Notes: a model not told the origin generated them from the letters alone. Numbered from the stretch's first letter, positions 1 to 9,217 are shown. The stretch is DNA of 64,000 bases from Vibrio tubiashii (GCA_000775715.1 JRWQ01000026.1:1-64000), one strand, 5' to 3'. Numbers and translations: made by a program.

Positions 1-128
1 AATGTTTGAATTGACTGTGCTGAGTCCGAAGACTCAATGGTCACTTCGTATCATTGAAACCTAATTTGAAACCGAAGTTTCTAATTGGATTATCATCAAC
101 GAGTGCCCACACAGATTGATAGGTTTAT

Positions 129-142
129 ATTGTTAAAGAGCT
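129..142 (-). promoter_or_regulatory. rRNA leader boxA-like antitermination element
   Basis: On the minus strand this reads GCTCTTTAACAAT, the boxA-type sequence found in rRNA operon leaders between P2 and 16S. It lies downstream of two rrn-type promoters, so a 16S gene should begin just left of position 1. Confidence 0.75.
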
Positions 143-182
143 ACTCTTGTTTGTGACTCATGTCACTCACGAAGAGGCAGCC

Positions 183-210
183 ATTCTAGCGTTTCAATTT
201 AAAGTGTCAA
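183..210 (-). promoter_or_regulatory. rrn P2-type promoter
   Basis: On the minus strand, -35 TTGACA (205-210) and -10 TAGAAT (183-188) are separated by 16 bases, the short spacer common in rrn promoters. It lies about 120 bases downstream of the P1-type promoter and upstream of boxA. The promoter function is inferred from motifs and spacing. Confidence 0.75.
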
Positions 211-319
211 ACACTTTTTTGAAGTTTGTGTTTCACTCAATTTGAGTTGAATCAAAGCTAGTTGGCTTTACTGACTTTCCGCTGAAGCCTTGTGGCGTCT
301 GCCGTGTCAGTGGATGCGC

Positions 320-378
320 ATTATAGGCAGTTGAGATTTAAGCGCAAGCCCTTTTTCAAATAAAATTTAAAAAAGTAA
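320..378 (-). promoter_or_regulatory. rrn P1-type promoter with UP element
   Basis: On the minus strand, -35 TTGCGC (342-347), a 16-base spacer and -10 TATAAT (320-325) are followed by a GC-rich discriminator starting GCGC, as in E. coli rrn P1. The A/T-rich stretch at about 352-378 fits an UP element. Such promoters respond to growth rate and ppGpp. Transcription runs leftward out of the window. Confidence 0.8.
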
Positions 379-407
379 CCGTTCGTTGAAATTGTATGCA
401 AAAGCAT

Positions 408-436
408 AAAAAAAGGGAGCAAAACGCTCCCTTTTT
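408..436 (-). terminator. Intrinsic terminator after fre
   Basis: Stem GGGAGC/GCTCCC (415-420 and 426-431) is flanked by A7 and T5, so it can act on both strands. It ends the ubiD-ferredoxin-fre operon. Confidence 0.85.
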
Positions 437-454
437 GACCTGAATTGTCACTCT

Positions 455-1168
455 TTATATAAATGCATAAGCGTCGGCATACATTTTTTCCGCTTGCGCC
501 TGCTTATTTAGCGTAAATTGCTCACGAGCTGCGCCTGCCATTTCAAAGCGGCCAGCGATGTAGATGTCATACTCGGCCAATGAGCTAAAGTCTTGTTCTA
601 CCGCTTGAAGAACATTACCAACTTTTCCCTGCCACTCATCAGTCGCATCTTCAACTACGGGTACAAAGGTAACATTGTGGTTGTCCGCTGCGATCTGTTC
701 CAACTCTTGTCTTGCGTATAATTGGCGTTCATCGCGCCCACCCCAATATAAGTAGATAGGGTTGGTTTTGTTCTGTGCAATGCAGTGATCAAGAATAGAG
801 CGCACATAACTGAAGCCAGTGCCACCAGCGATCAATAGAATAGGACTTTCGCTCTCTTCTTTAATCCAAGCATCGCCGTGAGGAGCATCAATCGTGATCT
901 CGCCGTTTTGCTCTAGTGCCGTTTTCATTGCTTCTACCACTTCATGTGCGTAAGCGTTTTGCTCGGCTGCACCAATATGAAGTTCTAGTTCACCATCATG
1001 TCGGCATGGGCTACTAGCAATAGAAAACGGACGCTTATCTTTTTCACCCATTACGACCATTAGGTACTGACCCGCTTTAAAACTCACCGGGCTTTCTGGG
1101 TGCAATAGAATTTGGTAAGTATTGCAAGCCAAAGGCTGTATTGACTTTACTTTACATTGAATTGTCAT
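455..1168 (-). CDS. fre: NAD(P)H-flavin reductase
   Basis: This cytoplasmic enzyme reduces free FMN, FAD or riboflavin with NAD(P)H, supplying reduced flavin. The 237 residues match the Fre/LuxG family length. RPFSIAS (46-52) is the flavin-binding motif and GGTGFS (115-120) starts the pyridine-nucleotide site. It is the last gene of ubiD-ferredoxin-fre. E. coli also has ubiD-fre, without the ferredoxin. Family membership is clear; the link to ubiquinone synthesis is inferred from position. Confidence 0.92.
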   Translation of the reverse strand: MTIQCKVKSIQPLACNTYQILLHPESPVSFKAGQYLMVVMGEKDKRPFSIASSPCRHDGELELHIGAAEQNAYAHEVVEAMKTALEQNGEITIDAPHGDAWIKEESESPILLIAGGTGFSYVRSILDHCIAQNKTNPIYLYWGGRDERQLYARQELEQIAADNHNVTFVPVVEDATDEWQGKVGNVLQAVEQDFSSLAEYDIYIAGRFEMAGAAREQFTLNKQAQAEKMYADAYAFI

Positions 1169-1182
1169 GGTGTTCCTCTTAC

Positions 1183-1452
1183 TTACTCTTCTAAAGTAAG
1201 TACTAATTTACTTTCTGCGAAGGCTTGGCAAGCAAATATCCATCCTTGCTGCTGCTCTTTCTCTGTGAGCATGGGTTCAAGGTGATAAGAGACTGTTCCT
1301 TCTAGTTTACGACACAAACAGGCAGCGCACGCACCAACCTGGCATCGGTGAGGAAAGCGGATATTATTGTTGAGCGCCGCTTCCAACACCGTTTGTCCAT
1401 CTTGTACTTCGAATTCTATGTTATCTGGCAACAAGATGACGGAGTAACTCAT
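1183..1452 (-). CDS. 2Fe-2S plant-type ferredoxin
   Basis: This 89-residue small electron carrier has the plant-type cluster ligands Cys37, Cys42, Cys45 and Cys75, with an extra Cys47. Its start overlaps the ubiD stop by four bases (translational coupling), and fre follows 14 bases downstream. Ferredoxin and flavin reductase as separate neighbours resemble a split form of AscD-like oxidoreductases, where both domains sit on one chain. The electron acceptor is unknown. Confidence 0.88.
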   Translation of the reverse strand: MSYSVILLPDNIEFEVQDGQTVLEAALNNNIRFPHRCQVGACAACLCRKLEGTVSYHLEPMLTEKEQQQGWIFACQAFAESKLVLTLEE

Positions 1453-3296
1453 AGAATACCTAACTTATCCCAAATCGCGTCGATTTTAGCCACAAGTTGA
1501 GGATCTTTGTTGATAGGTGTGCCCCATTCTCGAGACACTTCTTCACCTTCAACCTTATTAGTCGCATCCAACACTAATCGTGTTTCGCCACTAGCGACTT
1601 GTTTGGTATCCCGTTCAGGGTCCATACGTGTGGTAACCGCCCAGATAATGTCATTCCAGTCGCTTGCATTCACATCATCATCGCAAACAACAATAAACTT
1701 AGGAGTACCACGTTCAACTAAGAACTGCTCGACCTTTTCAGCTAACTGCTGCGACTGCCCTGCTTTTTGCTTGTTCATCGTAACTACAGCAAAGCTATTG
1801 TTAATAGCGCTGGATGGAATGTAGATATCAATAAGTTCTGGATGCTGGGCAATAAACTCTTTTAACTCTGTATTAGCTAACTGAGGGTACTGTTGTTGCG
1901 TGCTATGCGAGTCAGCTAACTCCGCATCCCATTTTTCCGTTGCATCGAGCCCCATCTTAGAGCCAAGACCAACAACAGGAGACGCGAAATCAAGTGAGTC
2001 AATCGGGGTATTATTGATAAACAAGCTATCCCTAACTGGATCCATGTGCTCCGTCATGGCAGCAACGACTTGGTTCCAATCTCGGGCATCAACCTTTTCA
2101 TCACACACGATGACGAACTTGGTATACATGAACTGACGTAGGAAAGACCACACACCCATCATGACTCGCTTCGCATGACCAGGATATTGCTTCTTCATTG
2201 TCACTACCGCCATGCGATACGAACACCCTTCGGGAGGTAGATAGAAGTCTTCAATTTCAGGAAACTGCTTTTGCAGGATCGGCACAAACACTTCATTGAG
2301 AGCAACACCTAATACCGCAGGCTCATCTGGCGGACGACCCGTGTAGGTACTGTGATAAATTGGGTCTTTACGCATGGTGATATGAGTAATGGTAAAGACA
2401 TGGTGCTTCTCTTTTTCGTTGTAGTAGCCAGTATGGTCGCCATAAGGACCTTCGTCAGCGAACTCGTTTGGATCGATATAGCCTTCCATAACAATTTCTG
2501 CGCTAGCTGGTACTTCCAAATCGTTACTCACCGATTTAACGACTTCGGTCTTCTTACCACGAAGTAAACCTGCAAATGCGTACTCAGAAAGTGTATCTGG
2601 CACAGGAGTGACTGCGCCAAGTATCGTTGCCGGATCGGCACCAAAGGCAACCGAAACCGGAAAAGGTTTACCCGGGTTAGTCTCCATCCAATCTCGCAGG
2701 TCTAAAGCTCCACCACGGTGAGCCAACCAACGCATGATAATTTTGTTCTTAGCGATCTTTTGCTGACGATAGATACCCAGGTTTTGGCGCTTTTTGTTCG
2801 GCCCTTTAGTAACCGTTAGCCCCCAAGTGAGAAGTGGCGCTATATCACCTTGCCAACAGCTCATCACCGGAACTTTGTCTAGGTCAACCTCTTCGCCCTG
2901 CCAAACAATCTCTTGGCATGATGCTTTCCGCAACCTCTTAGCTGGCATATTCAGCACTTGCTTGAATACGGGCAACTTATCGAGTGCATCTTTAAACCCT
3001 TTCGGTGGCTCTGGCTCTTTAAGATAAGCGAGCAGTTTGCCCACTTCACGAAGCTCTTTGACATTTTGACGCCCCATACCGATCGCTACGCGTTCTGGAG
3101 TACCAAACAGGTTAGTCAGTACGGGCATGTCAAAGCCGATAGGATTTTCAAACAGCAACGCAGGTCCACCAGCACGCAATGTACGATCGCTGATTTCCGT
3201 CATTTCATAAGCGGGGTCAACTGGATGAGAGATGCGCTGTAGCTTCCCTTCATTTTCCAAATGTGCAACAAAGTCGCGTAAATCCTTAAAACTCAT
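1449..3296 (-). CDS. ubiD: 4-hydroxy-3-polyprenylbenzoate decarboxylase UbiD, long form
   Basis: UbiD decarboxylates the polyprenylated 4-hydroxybenzoate ring in ubiquinone synthesis using the prenylated FMN made by UbiX. I place the start at the ATG at 3296 (protein begins MSFKDLRDFV, as in E. coli); an upstream in-frame start would add 14 atypical residues. The protein has 615 residues against about 497 in E. coli. The surplus is an internal duplication: residues about 345-456 and 485-585 both carry FxIVVCD/TKFVIVCD, a DW(N) motif and MDP.RD. The second copy continues into the normal C-terminus. The start overlaps no upstream gene. Confidence 0.93.
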   Translation of the reverse strand: MSFKDLRDFVAHLENEGKLQRISHPVDPAYEMTEISDRTLRAGGPALLFENPIGFDMPVLTNLFGTPERVAIGMGRQNVKELREVGKLLAYLKEPEPPKGFKDALDKLPVFKQVLNMPAKRLRKASCQEIVWQGEEVDLDKVPVMSCWQGDIAPLLTWGLTVTKGPNKKRQNLGIYRQQKIAKNKIIMRWLAHRGGALDLRDWMETNPGKPFPVSVAFGADPATILGAVTPVPDTLSEYAFAGLLRGKKTEVVKSVSNDLEVPASAEIVMEGYIDPNEFADEGPYGDHTGYYNEKEKHHVFTITHITMRKDPIYHSTYTGRPPDEPAVLGVALNEVFVPILQKQFPEIEDFYLPPEGCSYRMAVVTMKKQYPGHAKRVMMGVWSFLRQFMYTKFVIVCDEKVDARDWNQVVAAMTEHMDPVRDSLFINNTPIDSLDFASPVVGLGSKMGLDATEKWDAELADSHSTQQQYPQLANTELKEFIAQHPELIDIYIPSSAINNSFAVVTMNKQKAGQSQQLAEKVEQFLVERGTPKFIVVCDDDVNASDWNDIIWAVTTRMDPERDTKQVASGETRLVLDATNKVEGEEVSREWGTPINKDPQLVAKIDAIWDKLGIL

Positions 3297-3336
3297 AGAC
3301 CTATTATTGGGCTGGTTAATCTGCAGCCAGTATAAC

Positions 3337-3366
3337 AAAAAGAGGGATCATTCGATCCCTCTTTTT
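3337..3366 (-). terminator. Intrinsic terminator
   Basis: AGAGGGATC/GATCCCTCT hairpin with A and T tracts on either side. It follows the secreted-protein gene and sits only about 40 bases before ubiD, so the ubiD promoter must overlap it; a TATACT hexamer lies at about 3329-3334 on the minus strand. Confidence 0.85.
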
Positions 3367-3389
3367 ATTGTGGTTATATGCCACCGAAT

Positions 3390-4385
3390 TTACTGACCTA
3401 AAACACTGAGAATCGCTCGACTATTTACTTTTTGATTGCTGCTTGCTAGCTCTTCTAGCCAAGAAGCATAACCTTGCCTGGCCAGTTGCCCAGCAATAAA
3501 CCTTGCGTCATCTGATACGGCCATTCGAGCAACAAGGAACTCCCTAACCTCATTCGACATCGGTCTCACTTTGGTTAATTCTGTAATGGCGAGCTCTTTT
3601 AATCTCGGATTACTCGATGCCTGCATAACTTGCTGGAGGGAAAACGCATCAGCCACATTGGCCAGGCGAGCAACCTCAGATTCGCTATTAAAGTCCGCCT
3701 TCATCAGCCAGAGTAGCTTATAAACTTCTGGGTCTTCGCTCACCTGAGCCAAGCGAACCATAACCTGAGAAGAAGGAAGCCAACTCACGATAGCGCTGTC
3801 AGTTAGCTGCTCGGTCAAGGTATTGACCGCTTCTGGAGAAAGGCTATCAAGTTCTCGGATTAGCAGTGCTTCACGAGTTTGTACCTGATAATCGTTACCA
3901 GAAAGCCAATCCTTTAAAACTAGCTCTCCACGCTCAGCTTCTAAAACAAACTCTAAAGTAGATTGATCACGTCGCCACTGTTTAAGTAGACGGTGGGCAA
4001 TCGCAGGATAGTTAAAAGCTGGAACAGAAAACTCGTAGCCATCTCCTCGCTCTAACACTTGGTATGTAGGCACCATCGACTGCTGCTTTTCAACAAACAG
4101 AGCCATTTTAGGTGTAAGGATCAGGTTTTGCTGTTCGATTTTTTTCAAAAGCAGATAACGAGAAGCCTCTTGAACAGGTAAAGAAAGCCTTTGCACAGCA
4201 AAATTAAGGCCATCCATATCATCTTCAACGACATATTGAAGCAGTTCAGCAACTTTGTCCTGAACTTGAGTGTCTTGCAGCCACTGCTCTACCTTGTGAG
4301 GTTCCATCTCAGTGGCTATGGCAGTAGGTAAACCTGAAACTAAAACAATAGATAGGAGTACCGACGACAACATTCCTTGTTGCAT
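3390..4385 (-). CDS. Secreted protein of unknown function, helical repeats
   Basis: I do not recognise the family. The start at 4385 is supported by an AGGAGG ribosome binding site and gives 331 residues with a signal peptide (hydrophobic core SVLLSIVLVSGL, likely cleavage after AIA near residue 25). The mature part is almost entirely helical and Leu/Ala/Glu rich, suggesting HEAT-like repeats. It lies between rho and ubiD with its own terminator, so it looks monocistronic. Periplasmic location is inferred from the signal peptide. Confidence 0.8.
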   Translation of the reverse strand: MQQGMLSSVLLSIVLVSGLPTAIATEMEPHKVEQWLQDTQVQDKVAELLQYVVEDDMDGLNFAVQRLSLPVQEASRYLLLKKIEQQNLILTPKMALFVEKQQSMVPTYQVLERGDGYEFSVPAFNYPAIAHRLLKQWRRDQSTLEFVLEAERGELVLKDWLSGNDYQVQTREALLIRELDSLSPEAVNTLTEQLTDSAIVSWLPSSQVMVRLAQVSEDPEVYKLLWLMKADFNSESEVARLANVADAFSLQQVMQASSNPRLKELAITELTKVRPMSNEVREFLVARMAVSDDARFIAGQLARQGYASWLEELASSNQKVNSRAILSVLGQ

Positions 4386-4444
4386 GTTAACCTCCTTGTA
4401 ACATTTAGCTTCATTGTGCGCGCTATCAGTAGATAATGCAAACA

Positions 4445-4473
4445 AAAACGCCACCGAAGTCGGTGGCGTTTTA
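4445..4473 (-). terminator. Intrinsic terminator after rho
   Basis: AAAACGCCACCG/CGGTGGCGTTTT hairpin immediately downstream of rho. Confidence 0.85.
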
Positions 4474-4489
4474 CAAATCTTTCTAGCGA

Positions 4490-5749
4490 TTATTGGCGAC
4501 GCATTGCGTCAAAAAATTCATCGTTAGTTTTTGTCATTGCTAGCTTGTCGATTAGGAACTCCATCGCATCGATTTCACCCATAGGATGAACAATTTTACG
4601 TAGAATCCACATCTTCTGAAGCTCTTCGTTCTTAGTTAGAAGCTCTTCACGACGAGTACCTGAGCGGTTAAAGTCAATCGCAGGGAAGACACGTTTCTCA
4701 GCAATCTTACGGTTCAGGTGGATCTCCATGTTACCTGTACCCTTAAACTCTTCGTAGATAACTTCATCCATCTTAGAACCAGTATCAACTAGCGCTGTAG
4801 CGAGGATAGTTAAGCTACCGCCCTCTTCCACATTACGTGCTGCACCGAAGAAACGCTTAGGACGATGAAGTGCATTAGCATCCACACCACCAGTCAATAC
4901 TTTACCTGAAGAAGGAACGACTGTGTTGTATGCGCGAGCAAGACGAGTGATTGAATCAAGCAGGATTACCACGTCTTTCTTGTGTTCAACAAGACGTTTT
5001 GCTTTCTCAATAACCATTTCTGCAACTTGAACGTGGCGAGATGCAGGCTCATCAAACGTTGAAGCAACCACTTCACCTTTAACTAGACGTTGCATCTCGG
5101 TCACTTCTTCTGGACGTTCATCGATAAGAAGAACCATCAGCTCACACTCTGGGTGGTTGTAAGCAATGCTCTGTGCAATGTTTTGCAGCAGCATTGTTTT
5201 ACCCGCTTTAGGTGGAGCAACGATAAGACCACGCTGGCCTTTACCAATTGGTGAGGCAAGGTCTAGAACACGTGCAGTAATATCTTCTGTCGAACCGTTA
5301 CCACGCTCCATCACCATACGCTCATTCGCGTGTAGTGGCGTCAAGTTTTCAAATAGAATCTTGTTACGCGCGTTATCTGGCTTGTCATCGTTAACTGTAT
5401 TGACCTTTAGTAGAGCAAAGTAACGCTCACCGTCTTTGGGTGGACGAATCTTGCCAGCAATCGAGTCACCTGTACGAAGGTTGAAACGGCGGATCTGACT
5501 TGGAGATACATAGATGTCATCTGGGCCTGCCAAGTAAGAACTGTCTGCGCTGCGCAAGAAGCCAAAACCGTCTTGAAGTATTTCCAGAACCCCATCGCCA
5601 AAAATGTCTTCGCCGCTTTTCGCGTGAGCTTTAAGGATAGAGAAGATAATGTCTTGCTTTCTTAAGCGAGCTAGGTTTTCAAGGCCCAAGCTTTCGCCAA
5701 GTTTGACAAGATCAGACACAGGTCTGTTCTTCAGTTCTGTTAGATTCAT
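4490..5749 (-). CDS. rho: Transcription termination factor Rho
   Basis: Rho is the hexameric RNA-dependent ATPase that releases RNA polymerase from untranslated transcripts. I use the ATG at 5749 (MNLTELKN), giving 419 residues as in E. coli; an upstream TTG would add eight. The N-terminal RNA-binding cold-shock-like domain includes GFGFLRS. Walker A is APPKAGKT near residue 180 and Walker B is ILLDSITR near 260. The start has a weak ribosome binding site. A leader of about 150 bases separates it from the trxA terminator, consistent with the autogenous control known for rho. Confidence 0.97.
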   Translation of the reverse strand: MNLTELKNRPVSDLVKLGESLGLENLARLRKQDIIFSILKAHAKSGEDIFGDGVLEILQDGFGFLRSADSSYLAGPDDIYVSPSQIRRFNLRTGDSIAGKIRPPKDGERYFALLKVNTVNDDKPDNARNKILFENLTPLHANERMVMERGNGSTEDITARVLDLASPIGKGQRGLIVAPPKAGKTMLLQNIAQSIAYNHPECELMVLLIDERPEEVTEMQRLVKGEVVASTFDEPASRHVQVAEMVIEKAKRLVEHKKDVVILLDSITRLARAYNTVVPSSGKVLTGGVDANALHRPKRFFGAARNVEEGGSLTILATALVDTGSKMDEVIYEEFKGTGNMEIHLNRKIAEKRVFPAIDFNRSGTRREELLTKNEELQKMWILRKIVHPMGEIDAMEFLIDKLAMTKTNDEFFDAMRRQ

Positions 5750-5901
5750 GGTGGTGGATACTTTTTTAGTCAAAATAGGATCTGTTATTTAGTTAAGATG
5801 AATTTGGTCACAGGATCGACCAAGAAGAGAAACTTGTTTATTTAACGTGCGATAAATTAGCACTAATTAGTAGCCTAGTCTAGATTTTGTTGGGTGACAA
5901 A

Positions 5902-5936
5902 AACAAAACCGTGCATTCATTCAAATTGCACGGTTT
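5902..5936 (-). terminator. Intrinsic terminator between trxA and rho
   Basis: AAACCGTGCA/TGCACGGTTT hairpin followed on the minus strand by a T-rich run. It separates trxA transcription from rho. Confidence 0.8.
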
Positions 5937-5950
5937 GCTTCATTCACTAC

Positions 5951-6277
5951 TTATAGATTTGCGTCTAAAAACTCTTTTAGTTGAGTTTTAGATAGAGCAC
6001 CAACCTTAGTCGCTGCCACATTACCATCTTTAAAAAGTAGTAATGTAGGAATACCGCGGATACCAAACTTAGGTGGAGTACCTGCGTTATGGTCGATATT
6101 TAGTTTACCGATAGTGAGTTTGCCTTCGTACTCATCTGCGATTTCATCAAGAATAGGAGCAATCATCTTACAAGGACCACACCATTCTGCCCAAAAATCT
6201 ACTAGTACAGGGCCTGCAGCATTGATTACGTCGGCTTCAAAACCGTCATCCGTAAGCTGCAAAATCTTATCACTCAT
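5951..6277 (-). CDS. trxA: Thioredoxin 1
   Basis: Cytoplasmic dithiol-disulfide reductant for ribonucleotide reductase and other targets. WCGPC is at residues 32-36 and the cis-proline loop GIPT is around 75-78. The 108 residues are the normal length. The ATG at 6277 (MSDKILQLTD) matches the family start; an upstream TTG would add four residues. It is divergent from rhlB and upstream of rho, the same arrangement as in E. coli. Confidence 0.97.
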   Translation of the reverse strand: MSDKILQLTDDGFEADVINAAGPVLVDFWAEWCGPCKMIAPILDEIADEYEGKLTIGKLNIDHNAGTPPKFGIRGIPTLLLFKDGNVAATKVGALSKTQLKEFLDANL

Positions 6278-6389
6278 CTTCCACTCCAATGTGCTTTTTT
6301 GAAACTGGTTGGATGATAACCAGTAAATAGATGCCCTATTGGAATGTATTTACTTTCTTATTGCAAGCTTTAGCTGATATTCTATCCCC

Positions 6390-7691
6390 ATGAAAAAGAC
6401 GCATATCACAGAGCAAAAGTTCGCCGATTTGGGTTTACACCCTCAAATTACTGAAGGTTTGGAGAAAAAAGGGTACGAATTTTGTACCCCGATCCAAGCC
6501 TTGGCGCTGCCGGTACTGCTCACCGGCCAAGACATCGCAGGCCAAGCCCAAACGGGTACAGGTAAGACACTCGCTTTCCTGACTGCTACTTTTAACCACT
6601 TACTGACGACTTCTGAGCATGAAGGACGTAAGCCAACTCAGCCACGTGCAATTATTATGGCACCAACTCGTGAGCTGGCGATTCAGATTTACAACGATGC
6701 AGAGCCGCTGATTGCAAGTACAGGCATTAAAGCAGCACTTGCTTATGGCGGCGAGAGCTACGATAAACAGCTTGCTAAGCTAGAAGATGGCGTTGATATC
6801 CTGATCGGTACAACGGGTCGTATTATCGACTTCTACAAGCAAAAGGTATTCAACCTCAACCACATTCAAGCCGTTGTTCTTGATGAAGCAGACCGCATGT
6901 TCGATCTAGGCTTTATTAAAGACATCCGTTTCTTATTCCGTCGTATGCCTGAACCAAAAGAGCGTTTGAACATGCTGTTCTCAGCAACGCTTTCTTACCG
7001 CGTTCAAGAGCTAGCGTTCGAACACATGCACAACCCTGAGCATGTTGTTGTTGAGCCTGAAGTGAAAACGGGTCACCGTATCCAAGAAGAGCTATTCTAC
7101 CCTTCTAACGAACATAAGATGGCTCTGTTGCAAACTCTGATTGAAGAAGAGTGGCCAGAACGTGCAATCATCTTCGCTAACACTAAACACAAGTGTGAGT
7201 CGGTTTGGGGCCACCTAGCAGCAGACGGTCATCGTGTTGGTTTGCTAACTGGTGACGTTCCTCAGAAAAAGCGCGAGCGCATCCTTGAGCAATTTACGAA
7301 AGGCGAAGTGGATCTCCTAGTCGCAACTGACGTGGCAGCGCGTGGTCTGCATATCCCTCAAGTCACTCACGTATTTAACTTTGATCTTCCAGACGACTGC
7401 GAAGACTACGTACACCGCATCGGTCGTACCGGTCGTGCAGGTGCAAGTGGTCACTCAATTAGCTTTGCGTGCGAAGACTACGCAATCAACCTTCCGCCGA
7501 TTGAAGAGTACATTGAGCACACGATCCCTGTGTCTGATTACGATCCTAGCGCTTTGATTGAAGACCTACCAGCTCCGCTACGTATGCGTTCAAACCGTCC
7601 GCAGCAACGTCGCACCAACACTGGTGGTTCACGTTCAGGCAACCGTCGTAACAACAACCGCCCTCGTCAACGTCAGCAAAAGGATTCTTAA
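6390..7691 (+). CDS. rhlB: ATP-dependent RNA helicase RhlB
   Basis: DEAD-box helicase of the RNA degradosome that unwinds structured RNA for RNase E. Motifs: Walker A AQTGTGKT (53-60), DEAD in VLDEADRM, SAT, and HRIGRTGR. The C-terminal tail after about residue 400 is basic and Arg/Asn/Gln rich, as expected for RNA contact. 433 residues. It is divergent from trxA and followed by gppA with only seven bases between. Confidence 0.95.
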   Translation: MKKTHITEQKFADLGLHPQITEGLEKKGYEFCTPIQALALPVLLTGQDIAGQAQTGTGKTLAFLTATFNHLLTTSEHEGRKPTQPRAIIMAPTRELAIQIYNDAEPLIASTGIKAALAYGGESYDKQLAKLEDGVDILIGTTGRIIDFYKQKVFNLNHIQAVVLDEADRMFDLGFIKDIRFLFRRMPEPKERLNMLFSATLSYRVQELAFEHMHNPEHVVVEPEVKTGHRIQEELFYPSNEHKMALLQTLIEEEWPERAIIFANTKHKCESVWGHLAADGHRVGLLTGDVPQKKRERILEQFTKGEVDLLVATDVAARGLHIPQVTHVFNFDLPDDCEDYVHRIGRTGRAGASGHSISFACEDYAINLPPIEEYIEHTIPVSDYDPSALIEDLPAPLRMRSNRPQQRRTNTGGSRSGNRRNNNRPRQRQQKDS

Positions 7692-7698
7692 GTCGTCT

Positions 7699-9189
7699 AT
7701 GAGTCAAGCAGTTTCATCTCCGCTTTACGCAGCCATCGACCTCGGGTCGAACAGTTTTCATATGCTCGTTGTGCGTCACATTGATGGCAGCGTACAAACG
7801 ATGGCTAAAATTAAACGCAAAGTTCGCCTTGCGGCAGGTTTAGACGACAACAATGCGTTAAGCCTAGAAGCCATGCAACGCGGTTGGGACTGTTTGAGCT
7901 TATTTGCAGAACGACTGCAAGATATCCCTAAAGAGAACATCCGCATTGTCGGTACCGCAACGCTACGTACTGCCACCAATGTGGATGTCTTTCTAGAAAA
8001 AGCCAATCAAATCCTTGGTCACAAGATTGAAGTTATTTGTGGTGAAGAAGAAGCGGCAACTATCTATAAGGGTGTCGCTCATACTTCAGGTGGCAGTGGC
8101 CGCCGTTTGGTGGTTGATATTGGCGGTGCGAGTACCGAGCTAATTATTGGTCAAGGTTTTGAAGCCAAAGCGCTCACCAGCTTAAAAATGGGCTGTGTCA
8201 CTTGGCTTGAGCGCCACTTTAAAGATCGCCAACTGAATGCAGCCAACTTCAGCAACGCGATTCAAGCGGCCAAACAGACGCTAGACCCCATCCTTGAGCA
8301 GTACACTCAAATCGGTTGGGATGTCTGTGTTGGCGCATCTGGGACTGTTCAAGCCCTACAAGAGATCATGCTAGCGCAAGGGATGGATGAGGTTATTACC
8401 CATTCCAAACTTAAGCGCCTGCAAAAGCAAGCCATGATGGCGGATCACCTTGAAGAGCTCGAAATTGAAGGCCTCACATTAGAGCGCGCATTAGTATTTC
8501 CAAGCGGACTGTCTATCCTTATCGCTATTTTCGAGTTACTTGAAATTGACTCGATGACACTGGCGGGTGGCGCGCTACGTGAAGGCTTGGTGTATGAAAT
8601 GGTAGAAGAGCTGAAGCAGGATGATATTCGCGCTCGCACTATCTGCAGTGTACAGAGCCGCTATCAGATCGACGTTGCCTACGGCCAACAAGTTGCCAAC
8701 ATGGCAACTAGACTGCTAACTGAATGCCAACCAGACTGGCTTGCTGAGTCTCAAGGTGAAGTACTGCTGGAAACTGCTGCAAAGCTGCACGAAATTGGTT
8801 TAACGATTGATTTTAAGAAAGGTGGTGAGCACAGCGCTTACCTACTACAGAATCTTGATTTGCCTGGCTATACACGCGCGCAAAAACATCTATTAGGTGA
8901 ACTAACCCGCCGTTACCGTGAGCAATTGACTTCACTACCTGAGCAGCACGCACTCTCAAGCACTAGTGCCAAACGCGTATTACGCTTACTACGCTTAGCG
9001 GTGCTACTGACCCATCGTCGAAACCCTGAACTTGAGCCAACCATTACCCTAAGCTCTAGCGACGATAAGCTCACTCTGACGCTAAAAGCGCAATGGCTGA
9101 AAGACAACCCTCTTACTGCTGCTGAGCTTGAGATAGAAGCCAATCGACAAAGTGACATCGGCTGGCCACTATCGATTGTTGAATACTAG
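7699..9189 (+). CDS. gppA: Guanosine pentaphosphate / exopolyphosphatase
   Basis: Converts pppGpp to ppGpp and can hydrolyse polyphosphate. The start at 7699 (MSQAVSSPLYAAIDLGSNSF) gives 496 residues, matching GppA. The open frame runs 47 codons further into rhlB, but those residues do not look like GppA. ASKHA-type phosphate motifs are AAIDLGSNSFHMLV and the DIGGASTEL loop. It lies seven bases after rhlB, as in E. coli, so the two are probably cotranscribed. Confidence 0.94.
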   Translation: MSQAVSSPLYAAIDLGSNSFHMLVVRHIDGSVQTMAKIKRKVRLAAGLDDNNALSLEAMQRGWDCLSLFAERLQDIPKENIRIVGTATLRTATNVDVFLEKANQILGHKIEVICGEEEAATIYKGVAHTSGGSGRRLVVDIGGASTELIIGQGFEAKALTSLKMGCVTWLERHFKDRQLNAANFSNAIQAAKQTLDPILEQYTQIGWDVCVGASGTVQALQEIMLAQGMDEVITHSKLKRLQKQAMMADHLEELEIEGLTLERALVFPSGLSILIAIFELLEIDSMTLAGGALREGLVYEMVEELKQDDIRARTICSVQSRYQIDVAYGQQVANMATRLLTECQPDWLAESQGEVLLETAAKLHEIGLTIDFKKGGEHSAYLLQNLDLPGYTRAQKHLLGELTRRYREQLTSLPEQHALSSTSAKRVLRLLRLAVLLTHRRNPELEPTITLSSSDDKLTLTLKAQWLKDNPLTAAELEIEANRQSDIGWPLSIVEY

Positions 9190-9217
9190 TTTCTACTAAG
9201 CAAAATTTGCAAGATAT

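Noticed and set aside
7558..7698. gppA reading frame extending 47 codons into rhlB
   Set aside because: The extra residues are an out-of-frame shadow of the rhlB tail; GppA homologues start at MSQAVSS.
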